Shown in pieces: positions 41,906-51,473 of a stretch of DNA of 64,000 nucleotides (its first letter is position 1; each line of letters begins with the position of its first letter). The notes beneath the pieces were generated by a model. The model was given only the letters and a program-made list of their open reading frames with translations, made no database searches and was not told the DNA's origin. Both the position numbers and the translations under genes were made by a program. The stretch lies in the NCBI RefSeq assembly GCF_008369445.1, contig NZ_VTWH01000001.1, forward strand, positions 744,001-808,000. Direction: 5' to 3'. Source of the stretch: Aureimonas fodinaquatilis. GTDB taxonomy: Bacteria; Pseudomonadota; Alphaproteobacteria; Rhizobiales; Rhizobiaceae.

Positions 41906-42940
41906 TTGGATCAAACAGCACTTGGTGGGCTAGCTCCGGCGGACGTTGTTCCGACGTGGGTCTGGCTGGCGACAATCGGCGGTATTGCCGCTCTGTTTGT
42001 TTTTGATTTTTTCACCCATGTTCGCAAGCCGCATGAGCCGACATTCCGTGAGGCAGCGCTGTGGTCAACATTTTACATCGCGCTGGCTCTGCTGTTTGGC
42101 TGGGGTGTCTGGCATTTCTGGGACCGTAAGCACGGTGTCGAGTATTTTGCCGGTTTCATCACCGAAAAAAGCCTCTCGGTCGACAATCTGTTTGTCTTCG
42201 TCATCATCATGAAAAGCTTTCGCGTGCCTGCGGCCTATCAGCAGAAAGCGCTGCTGATCGGTATTGTCATTGCGTTGATCATGCGTGGTATTTTCATCGC
42301 GCTGGGTGCTGCGGCAATCGAGCGTTACTCCTGGGTCTTTTACGTCTTCGGTGCGTTTCTGCTTTACACAGCCTACAAGCTGGCGGTGGAAAGCTTTGCA
42401 CATGGCGCCAAGAAAACAGATGAGGTTTATGAGCCCAATGCGCTGGTGAAATATTTCCAGCGTCATCTGCCCACCACAGACAATTATCGTGGCAACGCAT
42501 TGACCGTGCGAGAGAATGGCAAGCTGTTTTTCACTCCGATGTTCATCGTCATTCTGGCTTTGGGCATGACGGATCTGTTGTTTGCGCTGGATTCCATTCC
42601 GGCCATCTACGGCCTGACCAATGCGCCCTACATTGTCTTCACCGCCAATGCGTTCGCGCTTCTGGGCTTGTTGCAGCTCTACTTCCTGCTGGGCGGTCTG
42701 CTGGACAGGCTGGTCTATCTGGGCTTCGGGCTGGCACTCATCCTTGGCTTCATCGGCGTCAAGCTGGTCATTCATGCAATGGAGGCCAATACCTTGCCGT
42801 TCCTGAACGGCGGCGAGCCTATCCAGGGTCTGCCCTACATTTCCACCAACTTCTCACTGGCGGTTATTGTCGGCATTCTGGTGGTCACAACGGTTGCCAG
42901 CCTTTTGAAAAGTGCAGCCTCTGCAAGGAACGACCGGTAA
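41906..42940 (+). CDS. TerC family integral membrane protein (Alx-like)
   Basis: Multi-pass inner-membrane protein of 344 residues with about nine hydrophobic helices. It carries the TerC hallmarks HVRKPHEPTFREAALWSTFY, EKSLSVDNLFVFVIIMKSF and FALDSIPAIYGLT, whose acidic residues lie within membrane helices. Family members are linked to tellurite resistance, pH response and manganese export. I chose TTG 41906 because GGAGG lies five bases upstream; the extension to 41816 has no homology-like features. Confidence 0.92.
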   Translation: MDQTALGGLAPADVVPTWVWLATIGGIAALFVFDFFTHVRKPHEPTFREAALWSTFYIALALLFGWGVWHFWDRKHGVEYFAGFITEKSLSVDNLFVFVIIMKSFRVPAAYQQKALLIGIVIALIMRGIFIALGAAAIERYSWVFYVFGAFLLYTAYKLAVESFAHGAKKTDEVYEPNALVKYFQRHLPTTDNYRGNALTVRENGKLFFTPMFIVILALGMTDLLFALDSIPAIYGLTNAPYIVFTANAFALLGLLQLYFLLGGLLDRLVYLGFGLALILGFIGVKLVIHAMEANTLPFLNGGEPIQGLPYISTNFSLAVIVGILVVTTVASLLKSAASARNDR

Positions 42941-43129
42941 TTGCTTCCGGCTGATTTTTTCGCTTGCGCAAGTCTGGTTTAGAGCGTTTCCTGATGCTCA
43001 AACAGAAGTTGCTTGAACGGGCTTTCAGCCTTTAAAAATATGTCATGGCGGGCTGCTATTGGCGACCGGACTTGAAACACAGTCCGGTTGCCGGAGCGCC
43101 GACAGCCGACGAACGAGGGGACCATCTGT

Positions 43130-44236
43130 ATGAGACGTTTCAGACTGTCGATTTCCGTCGCCGCGCTGGTGGCAATGTCAACCAGCTCCGTGCTGGCGCA
43201 GGAAGCCTCGTTGGATGCGCTGGTTGCTGCCGCAAAGGCAGAAGGCCAGTTGACGACGATTGCCCTGCCGCATGACTGGTGCAACTACGGTGAAGTGCTT
43301 GCCGGCTTCAAGGCAAAGTACGGCCTGACAATCAATGAGCTGAACCCGGATGCTGGTTCGGCCGATGAAATCGAGGCTGTGAAAGCCAATAAGGGCAATA
43401 CCGGCCCGCAGGCTCCGGACGTGCTGGATGTAGGGCTTTCATTCGGCCCGGCAGCCAAGTCGGAAGGGCTGGTACAGCCATACAAGGTTGCCACCTGGGA
43501 CGAAATTCCGGACGATGCCAAGGATGCCGAGGGTTACTGGTACGGTGACTATTACGGCGTGCTCTCGTTTGAAATCAACAAGGATATTGTTGATGAAATC
43601 CCGATGGACTGGGAAGACCTCCTGAAGCCGGAATACTCGAATTCGGTGGCTCTGGCCGGTGATCCACGCGTTTCGGCACAGGCCATTCAGGCAGTTTATG
43701 CTGCCGGGCTTTCCCGCAAGCCGGACGGCAGCCCGACTGAAATTGCAGAGGCTGGCCTGGAGTTCTTCAAGGAACTGAATGCTGCCGGAAACTTTGTGCC
43801 GGTTATTGGCAAGCCAGCGTCACTGGCGCAGGGCACCACGCCAATCATGATCCGTTGGGACTACAACGCCCTTTCGGGCCGCGACACGCTGGCTGGCAAC
43901 CCTGAGGTTGAGGTTGTTGTGCCAAAGACCGGTGTTGTTGCCGGCGTCTATGTTCAGGCCATCAGCGCATATGCACCCCATCCCAACGCTGCCAAGCTGT
44001 GGATGGAGTATCTGTATTCCGACGAGGGGCAGCTAACCTGGCTCAAGGGTTATTGCCACCCGATCCGCTTCAACGCCATGGCTGCTGCCGGCAAGATTCC
44101 ACAGGAACTGCTGGACCGTCTGCCGCCGGTTGAAGCCTATGAAACGGCCAAGTTCCCCAGCGTTGCCGAGCAGGATGAGGCCAAGGCCGTCATCACGGCA
44201 AATTGGGACAGCGTTGTCGGCGCCAACGTTCAGTAA
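43130..44236 (+). CDS. ABC transporter periplasmic substrate-binding protein (family 1), substrate unknown
   Basis: Secreted binding protein of 368 residues with a clear signal peptide (LSISVAALVAMSTSSVLAQ). The fold-level features ([44 protein letters not shown]) resemble the iron(III)/polyamine/aminoethylphosphonate class of binding proteins. It has no two-tyrosine signature I can assign with confidence to FbpA-type iron binders. ATG 43130 follows a GAGGGG site. It heads a binding protein-permease-permease-ATPase operon. Confidence 0.88.
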   Translation: MRRFRLSISVAALVAMSTSSVLAQEASLDALVAAAKAEGQLTTIALPHDWCNYGEVLAGFKAKYGLTINELNPDAGSADEIEAVKANKGNTGPQAPDVLDVGLSFGPAAKSEGLVQPYKVATWDEIPDDAKDAEGYWYGDYYGVLSFEINKDIVDEIPMDWEDLLKPEYSNSVALAGDPRVSAQAIQAVYAAGLSRKPDGSPTEIAEAGLEFFKELNAAGNFVPVIGKPASLAQGTTPIMIRWDYNALSGRDTLAGNPEVEVVVPKTGVVAGVYVQAISAYAPHPNAAKLWMEYLYSDEGQLTWLKGYCHPIRFNAMAAAGKIPQELLDRLPPVEAYETAKFPSVAEQDEAKAVITANWDSVVGANVQ

Positions 44237-44311
44237 TCTGACGCGGGGCCGGCCCTTGATGGCCGGTCCCGCACCAGATCATTTGCCATTCTTCCTACAA
44301 AGCAGGTGTTG

Positions 44312-45229
44312 ATGTCGTCGGTCGCCGGACTTGAACCCACGGCAGTTGTACAAGGAAACGAGCCGAAAGGCCGTGCGCGTTTTCAGCGCCCCTCACTGAC
44401 CTTGCTGGGCGTCATACCGTTTTTTCTGTTCGCAGTTCTGTTTCTGATTGGTCCGACGCTGTATCTGGTGGTCGGCGCTTTTCAGGATTCCAGCGGCAAT
44501 TTCACCATCCAGAACATGATTTCGCTGTTTCAGCCGCAGATCATGGCCGCTTACTGGATTTCCATTCGCATCAGCCTTGCATCGGCGGGTCTGGGCGCAA
44601 TCATCGGCTTTTTCATCGCCTATGCCATAGTTCATGGCAATCTGCCTCAATGGATCCGTCCGGCGGTCACCACATTTTCCGGTGTGGCGTCCAATTTTGC
44701 CGGCATTCCGCTGGCCTTCGCATTTCTGGCAACGTTGGGACGCATCGGCCTTATCACCGTCTTCCTGAATGAAGCATTTGGCGTCAATATCTATCGTCTC
44801 GGTTTCAATCTTCTGTCGTTCTGGGGCCTGACGATAACCTATCTCTATTTTCAGATTCCGTTGATGGTGCTGATCATTGCACCAGCTTTGGACGGGTTAA
44901 AAAAGGAATGGCGCGAAGCGGCCTCCATACTGGGTGCAAGCCGCTGGCAATATTGGCGCATGGTGGCGCTGCCGGTTCTGGCGCCCAGCATTCTCGGCTG
45001 CTTTCTGCTGCTGTTTGCCAATGCCTTCGGAGCCATTGCAACGGCCTATGCGCTCACCGGCTCATCTCTCAACATTGTGCCCATCCTGCTTTATGCGCAA
45101 ATCCGGGGTGACGTATTGTACAACCCCAATCTGGGTTATGCGCTGGCAGTCGGCATGATTTTGATCACCGGTTGCTCCAATGTCTTGTACATCTGGCTGC
45201 GGTCGCGGGCAGAGAGGTGGCGCAAATGA
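44312..45229 (+). CDS. ABC transporter permease
   Basis: Inner-membrane permease of 305 residues with about six helices. The cytoplasmic coupling motif EWREAASILGASRWQYWRMV is the EAA loop of binding-protein-dependent importers. ATG 44312 follows AGCAGG at good spacing. Its stop overlaps the next permease start (ATGA). Confidence 0.92.
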   Translation: MSSVAGLEPTAVVQGNEPKGRARFQRPSLTLLGVIPFFLFAVLFLIGPTLYLVVGAFQDSSGNFTIQNMISLFQPQIMAAYWISIRISLASAGLGAIIGFFIAYAIVHGNLPQWIRPAVTTFSGVASNFAGIPLAFAFLATLGRIGLITVFLNEAFGVNIYRLGFNLLSFWGLTITYLYFQIPLMVLIIAPALDGLKKEWREAASILGASRWQYWRMVALPVLAPSILGCFLLLFANAFGAIATAYALTGSSLNIVPILLYAQIRGDVLYNPNLGYALAVGMILITGCSNVLYIWLRSRAERWRK

Positions 45230-46053
45230 AGATAGGGCGTCTCGGGCCATGGCTGGTTGTCATTTTCGGCACGCTGTATTTTGTGCTGCCGCTGGTTGCA
45301 ACATTCCAGTTTTCACTTTCCATGCTGCGCGGTCAGTGGAGTTTTGAAGCTTATCGCATCGTGTTTGCCGATGATCGGTTTCGGTCCACATTCACGTTTT
45401 CGGTGGTCGCCGCCCTGGCAACAATTGTGCTCGGGGCCCTTCTGGTGGTGCCGACGGCCTACTGGGTGCGGCTGAGACTGCCGCGCCTGCGGCCGGTGGT
45501 GGAGTTTATCACGCTGTTGCCGCTGGTCATTCCGCCCATCGTTCTGGTGTTCGGTTATCTGCGGCTGTACAATTCTTCATCATGGTTGCCGTTTACCGGC
45601 ACTGTCGCGGGCACCAATCTTCTGCTGGTTTTCGGCTATGTCGTGCTGGCATTGCCTTACATGTATCGCGCGGTGGATACCGGCTTGTCCGCCATCGACG
45701 TGCGCACGCTGACAGAAGCGGCGGAAAGCCTGGGGGCCAGCAAGCGCACCATTCTGTTCCGGGTCATTTTGCCCAATGTCCGGGCCGCGGTTATCTCCGG
45801 TGCATTTCTGACATTTGCGATTGTCATTGGTGAGTTTGTGCTGGCCAGCTTGCTCAACCGCCCGGCTTTCGGCCCTTATCTACAACTTGTCGGAGCCAAC
45901 CGCGCCTATGAGCCGGCGGCGCTGGCCATGATAGCATTTGCCATCACATGGGCCTGCATGGTCATGCTGCAGGTGGTTGGCGGTCGCGGTCACGGCGCAG
46001 ATCAGCGGCAGGCACGCGGATGGTTCAGACGGAAAAGGCAAGCCACGACATGA
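45226..46053 (+). CDS. ABC transporter permease
   Basis: Second permease of the importer, 275 residues, about six helices, with the EAA-loop motif LTEAAESLGASKRTILFRVILP. It pairs with the preceding permease as a heterodimer. Both ends overlap neighbours by four bases (ATGA), so translation of the three genes is coupled. Confidence 0.92.
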   Translation: MKIGRLGPWLVVIFGTLYFVLPLVATFQFSLSMLRGQWSFEAYRIVFADDRFRSTFTFSVVAALATIVLGALLVVPTAYWVRLRLPRLRPVVEFITLLPLVIPPIVLVFGYLRLYNSSSWLPFTGTVAGTNLLLVFGYVVLALPYMYRAVDTGLSAIDVRTLTEAAESLGASKRTILFRVILPNVRAAVISGAFLTFAIVIGEFVLASLLNRPAFGPYLQLVGANRAYEPAALAMIAFAITWACMVMLQVVGGRGHGADQRQARGWFRRKRQATT

Positions 46054-47102
46054 GTTTTCTCGAGATTGCCAATCTGCGCAAAACCTACAATGCCAATGCA
46101 GTGGTTGAAAATTTCAACCTGTCGGTCGCTCGTGGCGAGTTCATTTCCTTTCTGGGCCCCTCAGGCTGCGGCAAGACCACCACTTTGCGTATGGTGGCGG
46201 GGTTTGAAACACCGACCGGCGGGACCATCGATATTGATGGCGAGAGGGTGAACAATCTGCCACCCAATGCCCGGAAAATCGGCATGGTGTTCCAGTCCTA
46301 TGCCTTGTTTCCCAACCTGTCGATCGCCGACAACGTTGCCTTCGGACTCAAAGTGGCCGGGCGACCCAAAGCGGAAATCAACAGCCGCGTTCAGGAAATG
46401 CTGGAAATGATCCGGCTTCCGCATGTGGCTGCACGATATCCGTACCAGCTTTCTGGTGGTCAGCAGCAACGCGTCGCACTAGCGCGCGCCATTGCCGTCA
46501 AGCCAAGGGTTCTTCTGCTGGATGAGCCCCTGTCTGCGCTGGATGCTAAAATCCGCATATCGCTTCGCGATGAAATTCGCGCCTTGCAGCGCAATCTGGG
46601 CATTACCACAATCTATGTGACGCATGATCAGGAAGAAGCCCTGTCAATGTCGGACAGGATTGTGGTGATGAGCGAAGGGCGCATTGAGCAGATTGGCACG
46701 CCATTCGAAATCTACAATCGCCCGGCCAGTCGCTTTGTCGCCTCGTTTGTTGGCACTCTCAGCCTGATTGAAGGAGAGGCCGTTGCCGCTGATACGCTGC
46801 GGATCGGCACAGAGACAATTGCCGTGGATGAACTCGCTTCTGCGTCTGGCACGCCGGTCATGCTTGCCCTGCGGCCGGAATCCGTGTCACTCCACCCTTC
46901 TGAAAAGCGCAGAAACCGCCTGACGGGCAGCGTGGAGCATGTGGCTTTTCTGGGTTCTGTGGTGCGGCTCAAGGCTGCCACTGCTGGCGGCCCGGTTCTG
47001 GTGGACGTGTTTAACGATCCAACGAATCCCCCGCCCAAACATGGGGCAAGGGTTGAGCTGTATTTCTCGCCTCAGGATTGCCAGATTGTGGGCAAAAACT
47101 GA
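46050..47102 (+). CDS. ABC transporter ATP-binding protein (PotA/FbpC type)
   Basis: Nucleotide-binding subunit of 350 residues. Walker A GPSGCGKTT, signature [14 protein letters not shown], Walker B VLLLDEPLSALD and the H-loop in [10 protein letters not shown] are intact. A C-terminal TOBE-like regulatory domain follows (VMLALRPESVSLHP). The start at ATG 46050 (MSFLEIANLRKTY) overlaps the upstream stop. It powers the importer encoded by the three preceding genes. Confidence 0.93.
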   Translation: MSFLEIANLRKTYNANAVVENFNLSVARGEFISFLGPSGCGKTTTLRMVAGFETPTGGTIDIDGERVNNLPPNARKIGMVFQSYALFPNLSIADNVAFGLKVAGRPKAEINSRVQEMLEMIRLPHVAARYPYQLSGGQQQRVALARAIAVKPRVLLLDEPLSALDAKIRISLRDEIRALQRNLGITTIYVTHDQEEALSMSDRIVVMSEGRIEQIGTPFEIYNRPASRFVASFVGTLSLIEGEAVAADTLRIGTETIAVDELASASGTPVMLALRPESVSLHPSEKRRNRLTGSVEHVAFLGSVVRLKAATAGGPVLVDVFNDPTNPPPKHGARVELYFSPQDCQIVGKN

Positions 47103-47138
47103 TAATACTGCTGACAAGCATTCCAAACTGAGCAAAAT

Positions 47139-47154
47139 GGGCCGTTATCGGCCC
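47139..47154 (+). other. short hairpin after the importer operon
   Basis: GGGCCG, loop TTAT, CGGCCC, 37 bp after the ATPase stop. There is no T-tract, so it may not be a true intrinsic terminator. A second weak dyad (ATGGAG/CTCCAT, 47173-47194) follows. The rest of the 230-bp gap to sbp shows a TTGACA (47269) but no convincing -10 partner. Confidence 0.35.
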
Positions 47155-47332
47155 GTGCAAAAGCGCCTTAAAATGGAGTTGTATTCTCCTCCATGCGCTT
47201 GCATCGATAAACTTGTTGCGTTCTCTGCTCGCTGTTCGAAACGGGCTTTGCGTTCTTCTTTGCTGCGATTGACACTGCGGGCAAGGAATATGAACCTAAG
47301 CCATAGAACTGGTAGATATTAGGGGATGGCAT

Positions 47333-48388
47333 ATGGCTCAAAATGGTTCCCGGCTGCGCGCTGGCGCAAAACCGTTACTTGCATTTCATGGAATTGCTCT
47401 GGCTTTGGGGCTGGTTCTGACGTCGGCAATGCCAGCGTCCGCTCAAACTGCCCTGCTGAATGTTTCCTATGATCCAACTCGTGAGTTTTACCGCGAGTAT
47501 AACGAAGCGTTTTTGAAACATTGGACCGGCGAGGGGCATCCCACTATCGAAATCCGTCAGTCGCATGGTGGTTCAGGAGCGCAGGCTCGCACCGTCATTG
47601 ACGGTCTGGATGCTGACGTGGTGACCCTGGCACTGGAAGCCGACATCAATGCCATTGCCGAGGCAACCGGCAAAATTCCGGCAAACTGGCGCACTCTGCT
47701 GCCGGACAATTCTGCCCCATACACATCGACAATCGTGTTCCTTGTCCGCAAGGGAAACCCCAAAGATGTGAAGGATTGGGATGATCTGCTGAAAGATGGC
47801 GTGCAGGTTATCACTCCCAACCCCAAAACCTCCGGCGGTGCCCGCTGGAACTATCTGGCGGCATGGGCCTGGGCCAATAAAGCCTATGGCAATGATCTGG
47901 AAAAGACCAAGGAGTTTGTTGGCGAACTGTACCGCCACGTCCCTGTGCTTGATACCGGCGCACGCGGTTCCACCACAACCTTTGTACAGCGTGGCATAGG
48001 CGATGTGCTGCTGGCCTGGGAAAATGAGGCATTTCTGGCGCTGGAAGAACTTGGGCCCGACCAGTTTGATATCGTGGTGCCAACCGTTTCCATTCTTGCA
48101 GAGCCGCCCGTGGCGCTGGTGGACGGTAATGTGGACGCCAAGGGAACGCGGGAAGTTGCCACAGCCTATCTGAACTATCTCTATTCCGATGAAGGGCAGA
48201 CGCTGGCAGCACGCCATTTCTACCGTCCATCCGAGCCGGAAAAGGTCACTGACAAAAGCTTGCTGGAGCGGTTCCCGGATGTGGAGCTTGTAACAATCGA
48301 TGACGCTCAGTTTGGTGGCTGGGTCAAAGCGCAGCCTGAGCATTTTGGCGAAGGTGGAATCTTCGATCAGATTTACCGCCCACGGTGA
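47333..48388 (+). CDS. sbp: sulfate ABC transporter substrate-binding protein
   Basis: Periplasmic sulfate-binding protein of 351 residues with a signal peptide ending near ASAQ. Sulfate-binding family landmarks are [53 protein letters not shown] and [11 protein letters not shown]. It is the first gene of the sbp-cysT-cysW-cysA sulfate/thiosulfate import operon. A start at the second in-frame ATG is unlikely, since the signal peptide begins here. Confidence 0.95.
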   Translation: MAQNGSRLRAGAKPLLAFHGIALALGLVLTSAMPASAQTALLNVSYDPTREFYREYNEAFLKHWTGEGHPTIEIRQSHGGSGAQARTVIDGLDADVVTLALEADINAIAEATGKIPANWRTLLPDNSAPYTSTIVFLVRKGNPKDVKDWDDLLKDGVQVITPNPKTSGGARWNYLAAWAWANKAYGNDLEKTKEFVGELYRHVPVLDTGARGSTTTFVQRGIGDVLLAWENEAFLALEELGPDQFDIVVPTVSILAEPPVALVDGNVDAKGTREVATAYLNYLYSDEGQTLAARHFYRPSEPEKVTDKSLLERFPDVELVTIDDAQFGGWVKAQPEHFGEGGIFDQIYRPR

Positions 48389-48535
48389 CAGATTTACGTC
48401 TCTACGGACGGTTCATACTGATACCCCCTTTTCTCTGCACGATGTTTGGGACAAACTTTGTCAAGCACAGTTAACTCTGAACCGGGCTCCGGGGCGCATG
48501 GCGCGTCATTTGAGCGCCAAACGACAAGGGCCAAA

Positions 48536-49411
48536 ATGGCTGGGCGTTTCGCTCTTAAAAAACCAAGCGTCGTGCCGGGCTTCGGTCTGGCAATGGGGTT
48601 CACGCTCAGCTATCTCAGCCTCCTGGTGCTGCTGCCATTGGCGGCACTTCTGTTCCGAAGCTTCAGCATTGGCTGGTCAGAGTTCTGGGCAATGGCAGCC
48701 AGTGAACGTGTGTTCCTGGCATTAAGGCTGTCTTTCGTCACATCCTTCATTGCGGCAGCCATCAATGCCGTTTTCGGCTTTCTCGTTGCCTGGGTTCTGG
48801 TGCGTTACCAGTTTCCCGGGCGGCGCATTGTTGACGCAGTCATCGATCTGCCATTTGCCTTGCCCACAGCCGTGGCAGGCATTGCCCTGACCGCGCTTTA
48901 CGCGCCAAATGGCTGGGTCGGCCAGATGTTTGCGCCAGGCACGGCGCTCGGTTCGCTGTTCGGAGATGGCGGTCTGCGCATTGCCTATACGCCATTGGGA
49001 ATTGTTGTCGCGCTGACATTTGTTTCCCTGCCATTTGTCGTGCGCACGGTTCAGCCAGTGCTTGAGGAGTTTGACTCCGAACTTGAACAAGCGGCGGCAA
49101 CTCTGGGAGCCAACCGCTGGCAAATTGTCCGCAAGGTCGTGTTCCCCTCTGTCCTGCCTGCCTTGATGACCGGATTTGCCTTGGCGCTTGCACGGTCTGT
49201 TGGTGAATATGGTTCGGTCATCTTCATTGCAGGCAACATACCTTATGTATCCGAAATAGCCCCGCTTCTGATCGTCATCCGGCTGGAAGAGTTCAACTAT
49301 GGCGGTGCCACCGTTGTGGCGGCACTGATGCTGGGCATTTCGTTTCTGATGCTGCTGGTCATCAACCTCATACAGGCATGGAGCCGCAGGAGATTTGGTC
49401 ATGTCGCGTGA
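48536..49411 (+). CDS. cysT: sulfate ABC transporter permease CysT
   Basis: Inner-membrane permease (~291 aa) of the sulfate importer. It contains [20 protein letters not shown], characteristic of CysT, and the EAA-loop [21 protein letters not shown] chose ATG 48536, five bases after an AAGGG site; an open frame extends back to 48446 without supporting features. It overlaps cysW by 11 bases. Confidence 0.94.
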   Translation: MAGRFALKKPSVVPGFGLAMGFTLSYLSLLVLLPLAALLFRSFSIGWSEFWAMAASERVFLALRLSFVTSFIAAAINAVFGFLVAWVLVRYQFPGRRIVDAVIDLPFALPTAVAGIALTALYAPNGWVGQMFAPGTALGSLFGDGGLRIAYTPLGIVVALTFVSLPFVVRTVQPVLEEFDSELEQAAATLGANRWQIVRKVVFPSVLPALMTGFALALARSVGEYGSVIFIAGNIPYVSEIAPLLIVIRLEEFNYGGATVVAALMLGISFLMLLVINLIQAWSRRRFGHVA

Positions 49412-50267
49412 GCTTGCCCACCACCGGGGTGTGACGACCGAAAGCCGGTTGATGAAATACGTTCTCCTTTTCATCGCCTTGGCTTTTTTGGGGTTTTTCC
49501 TCTTTCTGCCTTTGGTTGCCGTGTTTGTAGAAGCATTCCGCAACGGCATCGCCATGTATTGGCAGGCCATTGTCCAGCCGGATGCGGTTGCTGCGATGAA
49601 GCTGACATTGCTGGTTGCGGCGATTTCGGTGCCTCTCAATCTGGTGTTCGGGGTGGCGGCAGCATGGGCTATCGCAAAGTTTGAATTTCGCGGCAAAAGC
49701 CTGCTGATCACTCTGATTGATCTGCCCTTCTCGATATCGCCGGTCATTGCGGGGTTTGTTTTCATTCTGCTGTTCGGGGCACAGGGATATTTCCTGCCGC
49801 TGATCGAGCCATTCGGTTTGAAAGTGGTGTTTGCGCTTCCCGGAATTGTTCTGGCTACGATGTTTGTCACGCTGCCATTTGTGGCACGCGAACTGATACC
49901 GCTGATGCAGGAGCAGGGGACTGGTGATGAGGAAGCCGCCATATCTCTTGGTGCCAGCGGCTGGAAAACCTTTTTCCTGGTGACTCTGCCAAATGTTCGC
50001 TGGGCGCTGCTCTATGGCGTGCTTTTGTGCAATGCCCGCGCAATGGGCGAGTTTGGCGCGGTTTCCGTTATATCCGGGCGCATTCGCGGCTACACCAACA
50101 CAATGCCGCTGCACGTCGAAATTCTCTACAATGAATATGCATTCTCTGCTGCATTTGCGGTGGCAACGCTTCTGGCGCTGCTGGCCCTTGTAACGCTGGG
50201 AGTTAAAACCTTCTTCGAATGGCGCTTCGCGGGCGATCTGGCCGCGTCGGGTCGCTCTGGTCACTGA
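49401..50267 (+). CDS. cysW: sulfate ABC transporter permease CysW
   Basis: Second sulfate permease (288 aa). The CysW block [21 protein letters not shown] and the EAA-loop [20 protein letters not shown] are present, as is [20 protein letters not shown] 49401 is preceded by AGGAG at eight bases, inside the end of cysT. Forms the transmembrane heterodimer with CysT. Confidence 0.94.
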   Translation: MSRELAHHRGVTTESRLMKYVLLFIALAFLGFFLFLPLVAVFVEAFRNGIAMYWQAIVQPDAVAAMKLTLLVAAISVPLNLVFGVAAAWAIAKFEFRGKSLLITLIDLPFSISPVIAGFVFILLFGAQGYFLPLIEPFGLKVVFALPGIVLATMFVTLPFVARELIPLMQEQGTGDEEAAISLGASGWKTFFLVTLPNVRWALLYGVLLCNARAMGEFGAVSVISGRIRGYTNTMPLHVEILYNEYAFSAAFAVATLLALLALVTLGVKTFFEWRFAGDLAASGRSGH

Positions 50268-50276
50268 GGTTAAGTG

Positions 50277-51314
50277 ATGGACATTCATCTCAAGCACATT
50301 CACAAGCGTTTTGACGGCTTCGCCGCGCTGAATGATGTGTCACTCGATATCCAGTCCGGCGAGTTGATCGCCTTGCTCGGCCCTTCCGGTTCCGGAAAAA
50401 CCACTTTGCTACGGCTGATTGCCGGTCTGGAATTTCCAGACAGCGGGCAGATCTTTTTCGGCAGTGAAGAGGCTTCGCAAAAAAGCGTGCAGGAGCGCAA
50501 TGTCGGTTTCGTGTTCCAGCATTATGCGCTGTTCAAACACATGACGGTTGCCGATAATATCGGCTTCGGCCTGAGGGTGCGCAAAGGCGCGGATCGGCCA
50601 AGCAGCGCCAATATTCGCCAACGAGCGCTGGAACTGCTGGATCTCGTTCAATTGTCTGGCCTGGCCAATCGATATCCGGCTCAACTTTCCGGCGGCCAGC
50701 GGCAGCGCGTGGCATTGGCGCGTGCACTGGCGATTGAACCCCGCATGCTGTTGCTGGATGAGCCTTTTGGCGCACTGGATGCCAAGGTGCGCAAAGATCT
50801 GCGCCGTTGGCTGCGCGAACTGCACGAACAGACTGGCCATACAACCGTTTTTGTAACCCATGATCAGGAAGAGGCGGTTGAACTGGCTGATCGGGTTGTG
50901 GTGATGAGCCAGGGCAAGATTGAGCAGGTCGGTTCAGCGGACGATATCTATGATCGGCCCGCCACGCCGTTTGTCTTCTCATTCATTGGCCAATCCAATG
51001 CGCTGCCGGTGGATGTGCGAAGCGGGCAGATTGCCTATCAGGGCCGCCTCATCGGCAAAACAGACGTGTCAGACGGAAAGTTCCAGCTTTTTGCAAGGCC
51101 ACATGACATGGAAATTGTCGAGCCGGAGGTTGCAACCGTTGCCGGCACCGTTTCTGTGGCAAGGCGAGCTGGCCGTTCCCGCGTGGCCGAGTTTGACTCC
51201 GGCGAGGGTCGGAGGGTTGAGGTTGAACTTCCGGCAGATTCCGCGGTGGAGATTGGCTCCAGGCTGCATGTTCGGCCCACGCGCTGGAGGCTTTACCCTG
51301 AACTGACTGCCTGA
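50277..51314 (+). CDS. cysA: sulfate/thiosulfate ABC transporter ATP-binding protein CysA
   Basis: ATPase of the sulfate importer (345 aa). Walker [10 protein letters not shown], signature [16 protein letters not shown], Walker [13 protein letters not shown] and [11 protein letters not shown] are intact; a TOBE-like C-terminal domain follows. ATG 50277 is six bases after GAGGT. The operon ends with an intrinsic terminator just downstream. Confidence 0.95.
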   Translation: MDIHLKHIHKRFDGFAALNDVSLDIQSGELIALLGPSGSGKTTLLRLIAGLEFPDSGQIFFGSEEASQKSVQERNVGFVFQHYALFKHMTVADNIGFGLRVRKGADRPSSANIRQRALELLDLVQLSGLANRYPAQLSGGQRQRVALARALAIEPRMLLLDEPFGALDAKVRKDLRRWLRELHEQTGHTTVFVTHDQEEAVELADRVVVMSQGKIEQVGSADDIYDRPATPFVFSFIGQSNALPVDVRSGQIAYQGRLIGKTDVSDGKFQLFARPHDMEIVEPEVATVAGTVSVARRAGRSRVAEFDSGEGRRVEVELPADSAVEIGSRLHVRPTRWRLYPELTA

Positions 51315-51339
51315 ACCAGCATCCATTTTTTTAAACCGG

Positions 51340-51371
51340 AGGCGCACGTCTGAATAGGCGTGCGCCTTATT
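51340..51371 (+). terminator. rho-independent terminator of the sulfate operon
   Basis: AGGCGCACG, loop TCTGAATAGG, CGTGCGCCT: a perfect nine-base-pair stem, followed by TATTTTATT. It lies 26 bp after the cysA stop and marks the boundary between the core importer region and the secretion locus. Confidence 0.85.
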
Positions 51372-51379
51372 TTATTCAA

Positions 51380-51404
51380 TCTATAATTTATTGTTATTTA
51401 TAGA
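51380..51404. promoter_or_regulatory. AT-rich dyad upstream of the type I secretion genes
   Basis: TCTATAA and TTATAGA form a perfect 7-bp inverted repeat with an 11-bp spacer, within an AT-rich 80-bp stretch before the exporter gene. It may be an operator or part of the promoter; no regulator gene is nearby. The evidence is only symmetry and position. Confidence 0.35.
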
Positions 51405-51473
51405 ATATAAGATAAGACTATAGGTATTACTGTAAGCCTAGTTTCAGCTATTTTGCACATGCGAAGTGTTCAT

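Noticed and set aside
42970-43020. Possible seventh copy of the palindromic repeat (agagcgtttcctgatgctc)
   Set aside because: Shares only a short word resembling the tail; the 44-bp palindromic core is absent.
47269-47300. Sigma-70 promoter for sbp (TTGACA at 47269)
   Set aside because: No acceptable -10 sequence at 15-19 bp spacing; left unassigned.
48722-49942. 406-codon reverse open frame over cysT/cysW
   Set aside because: Antisense to two certain sulfate permease genes; no domain features.
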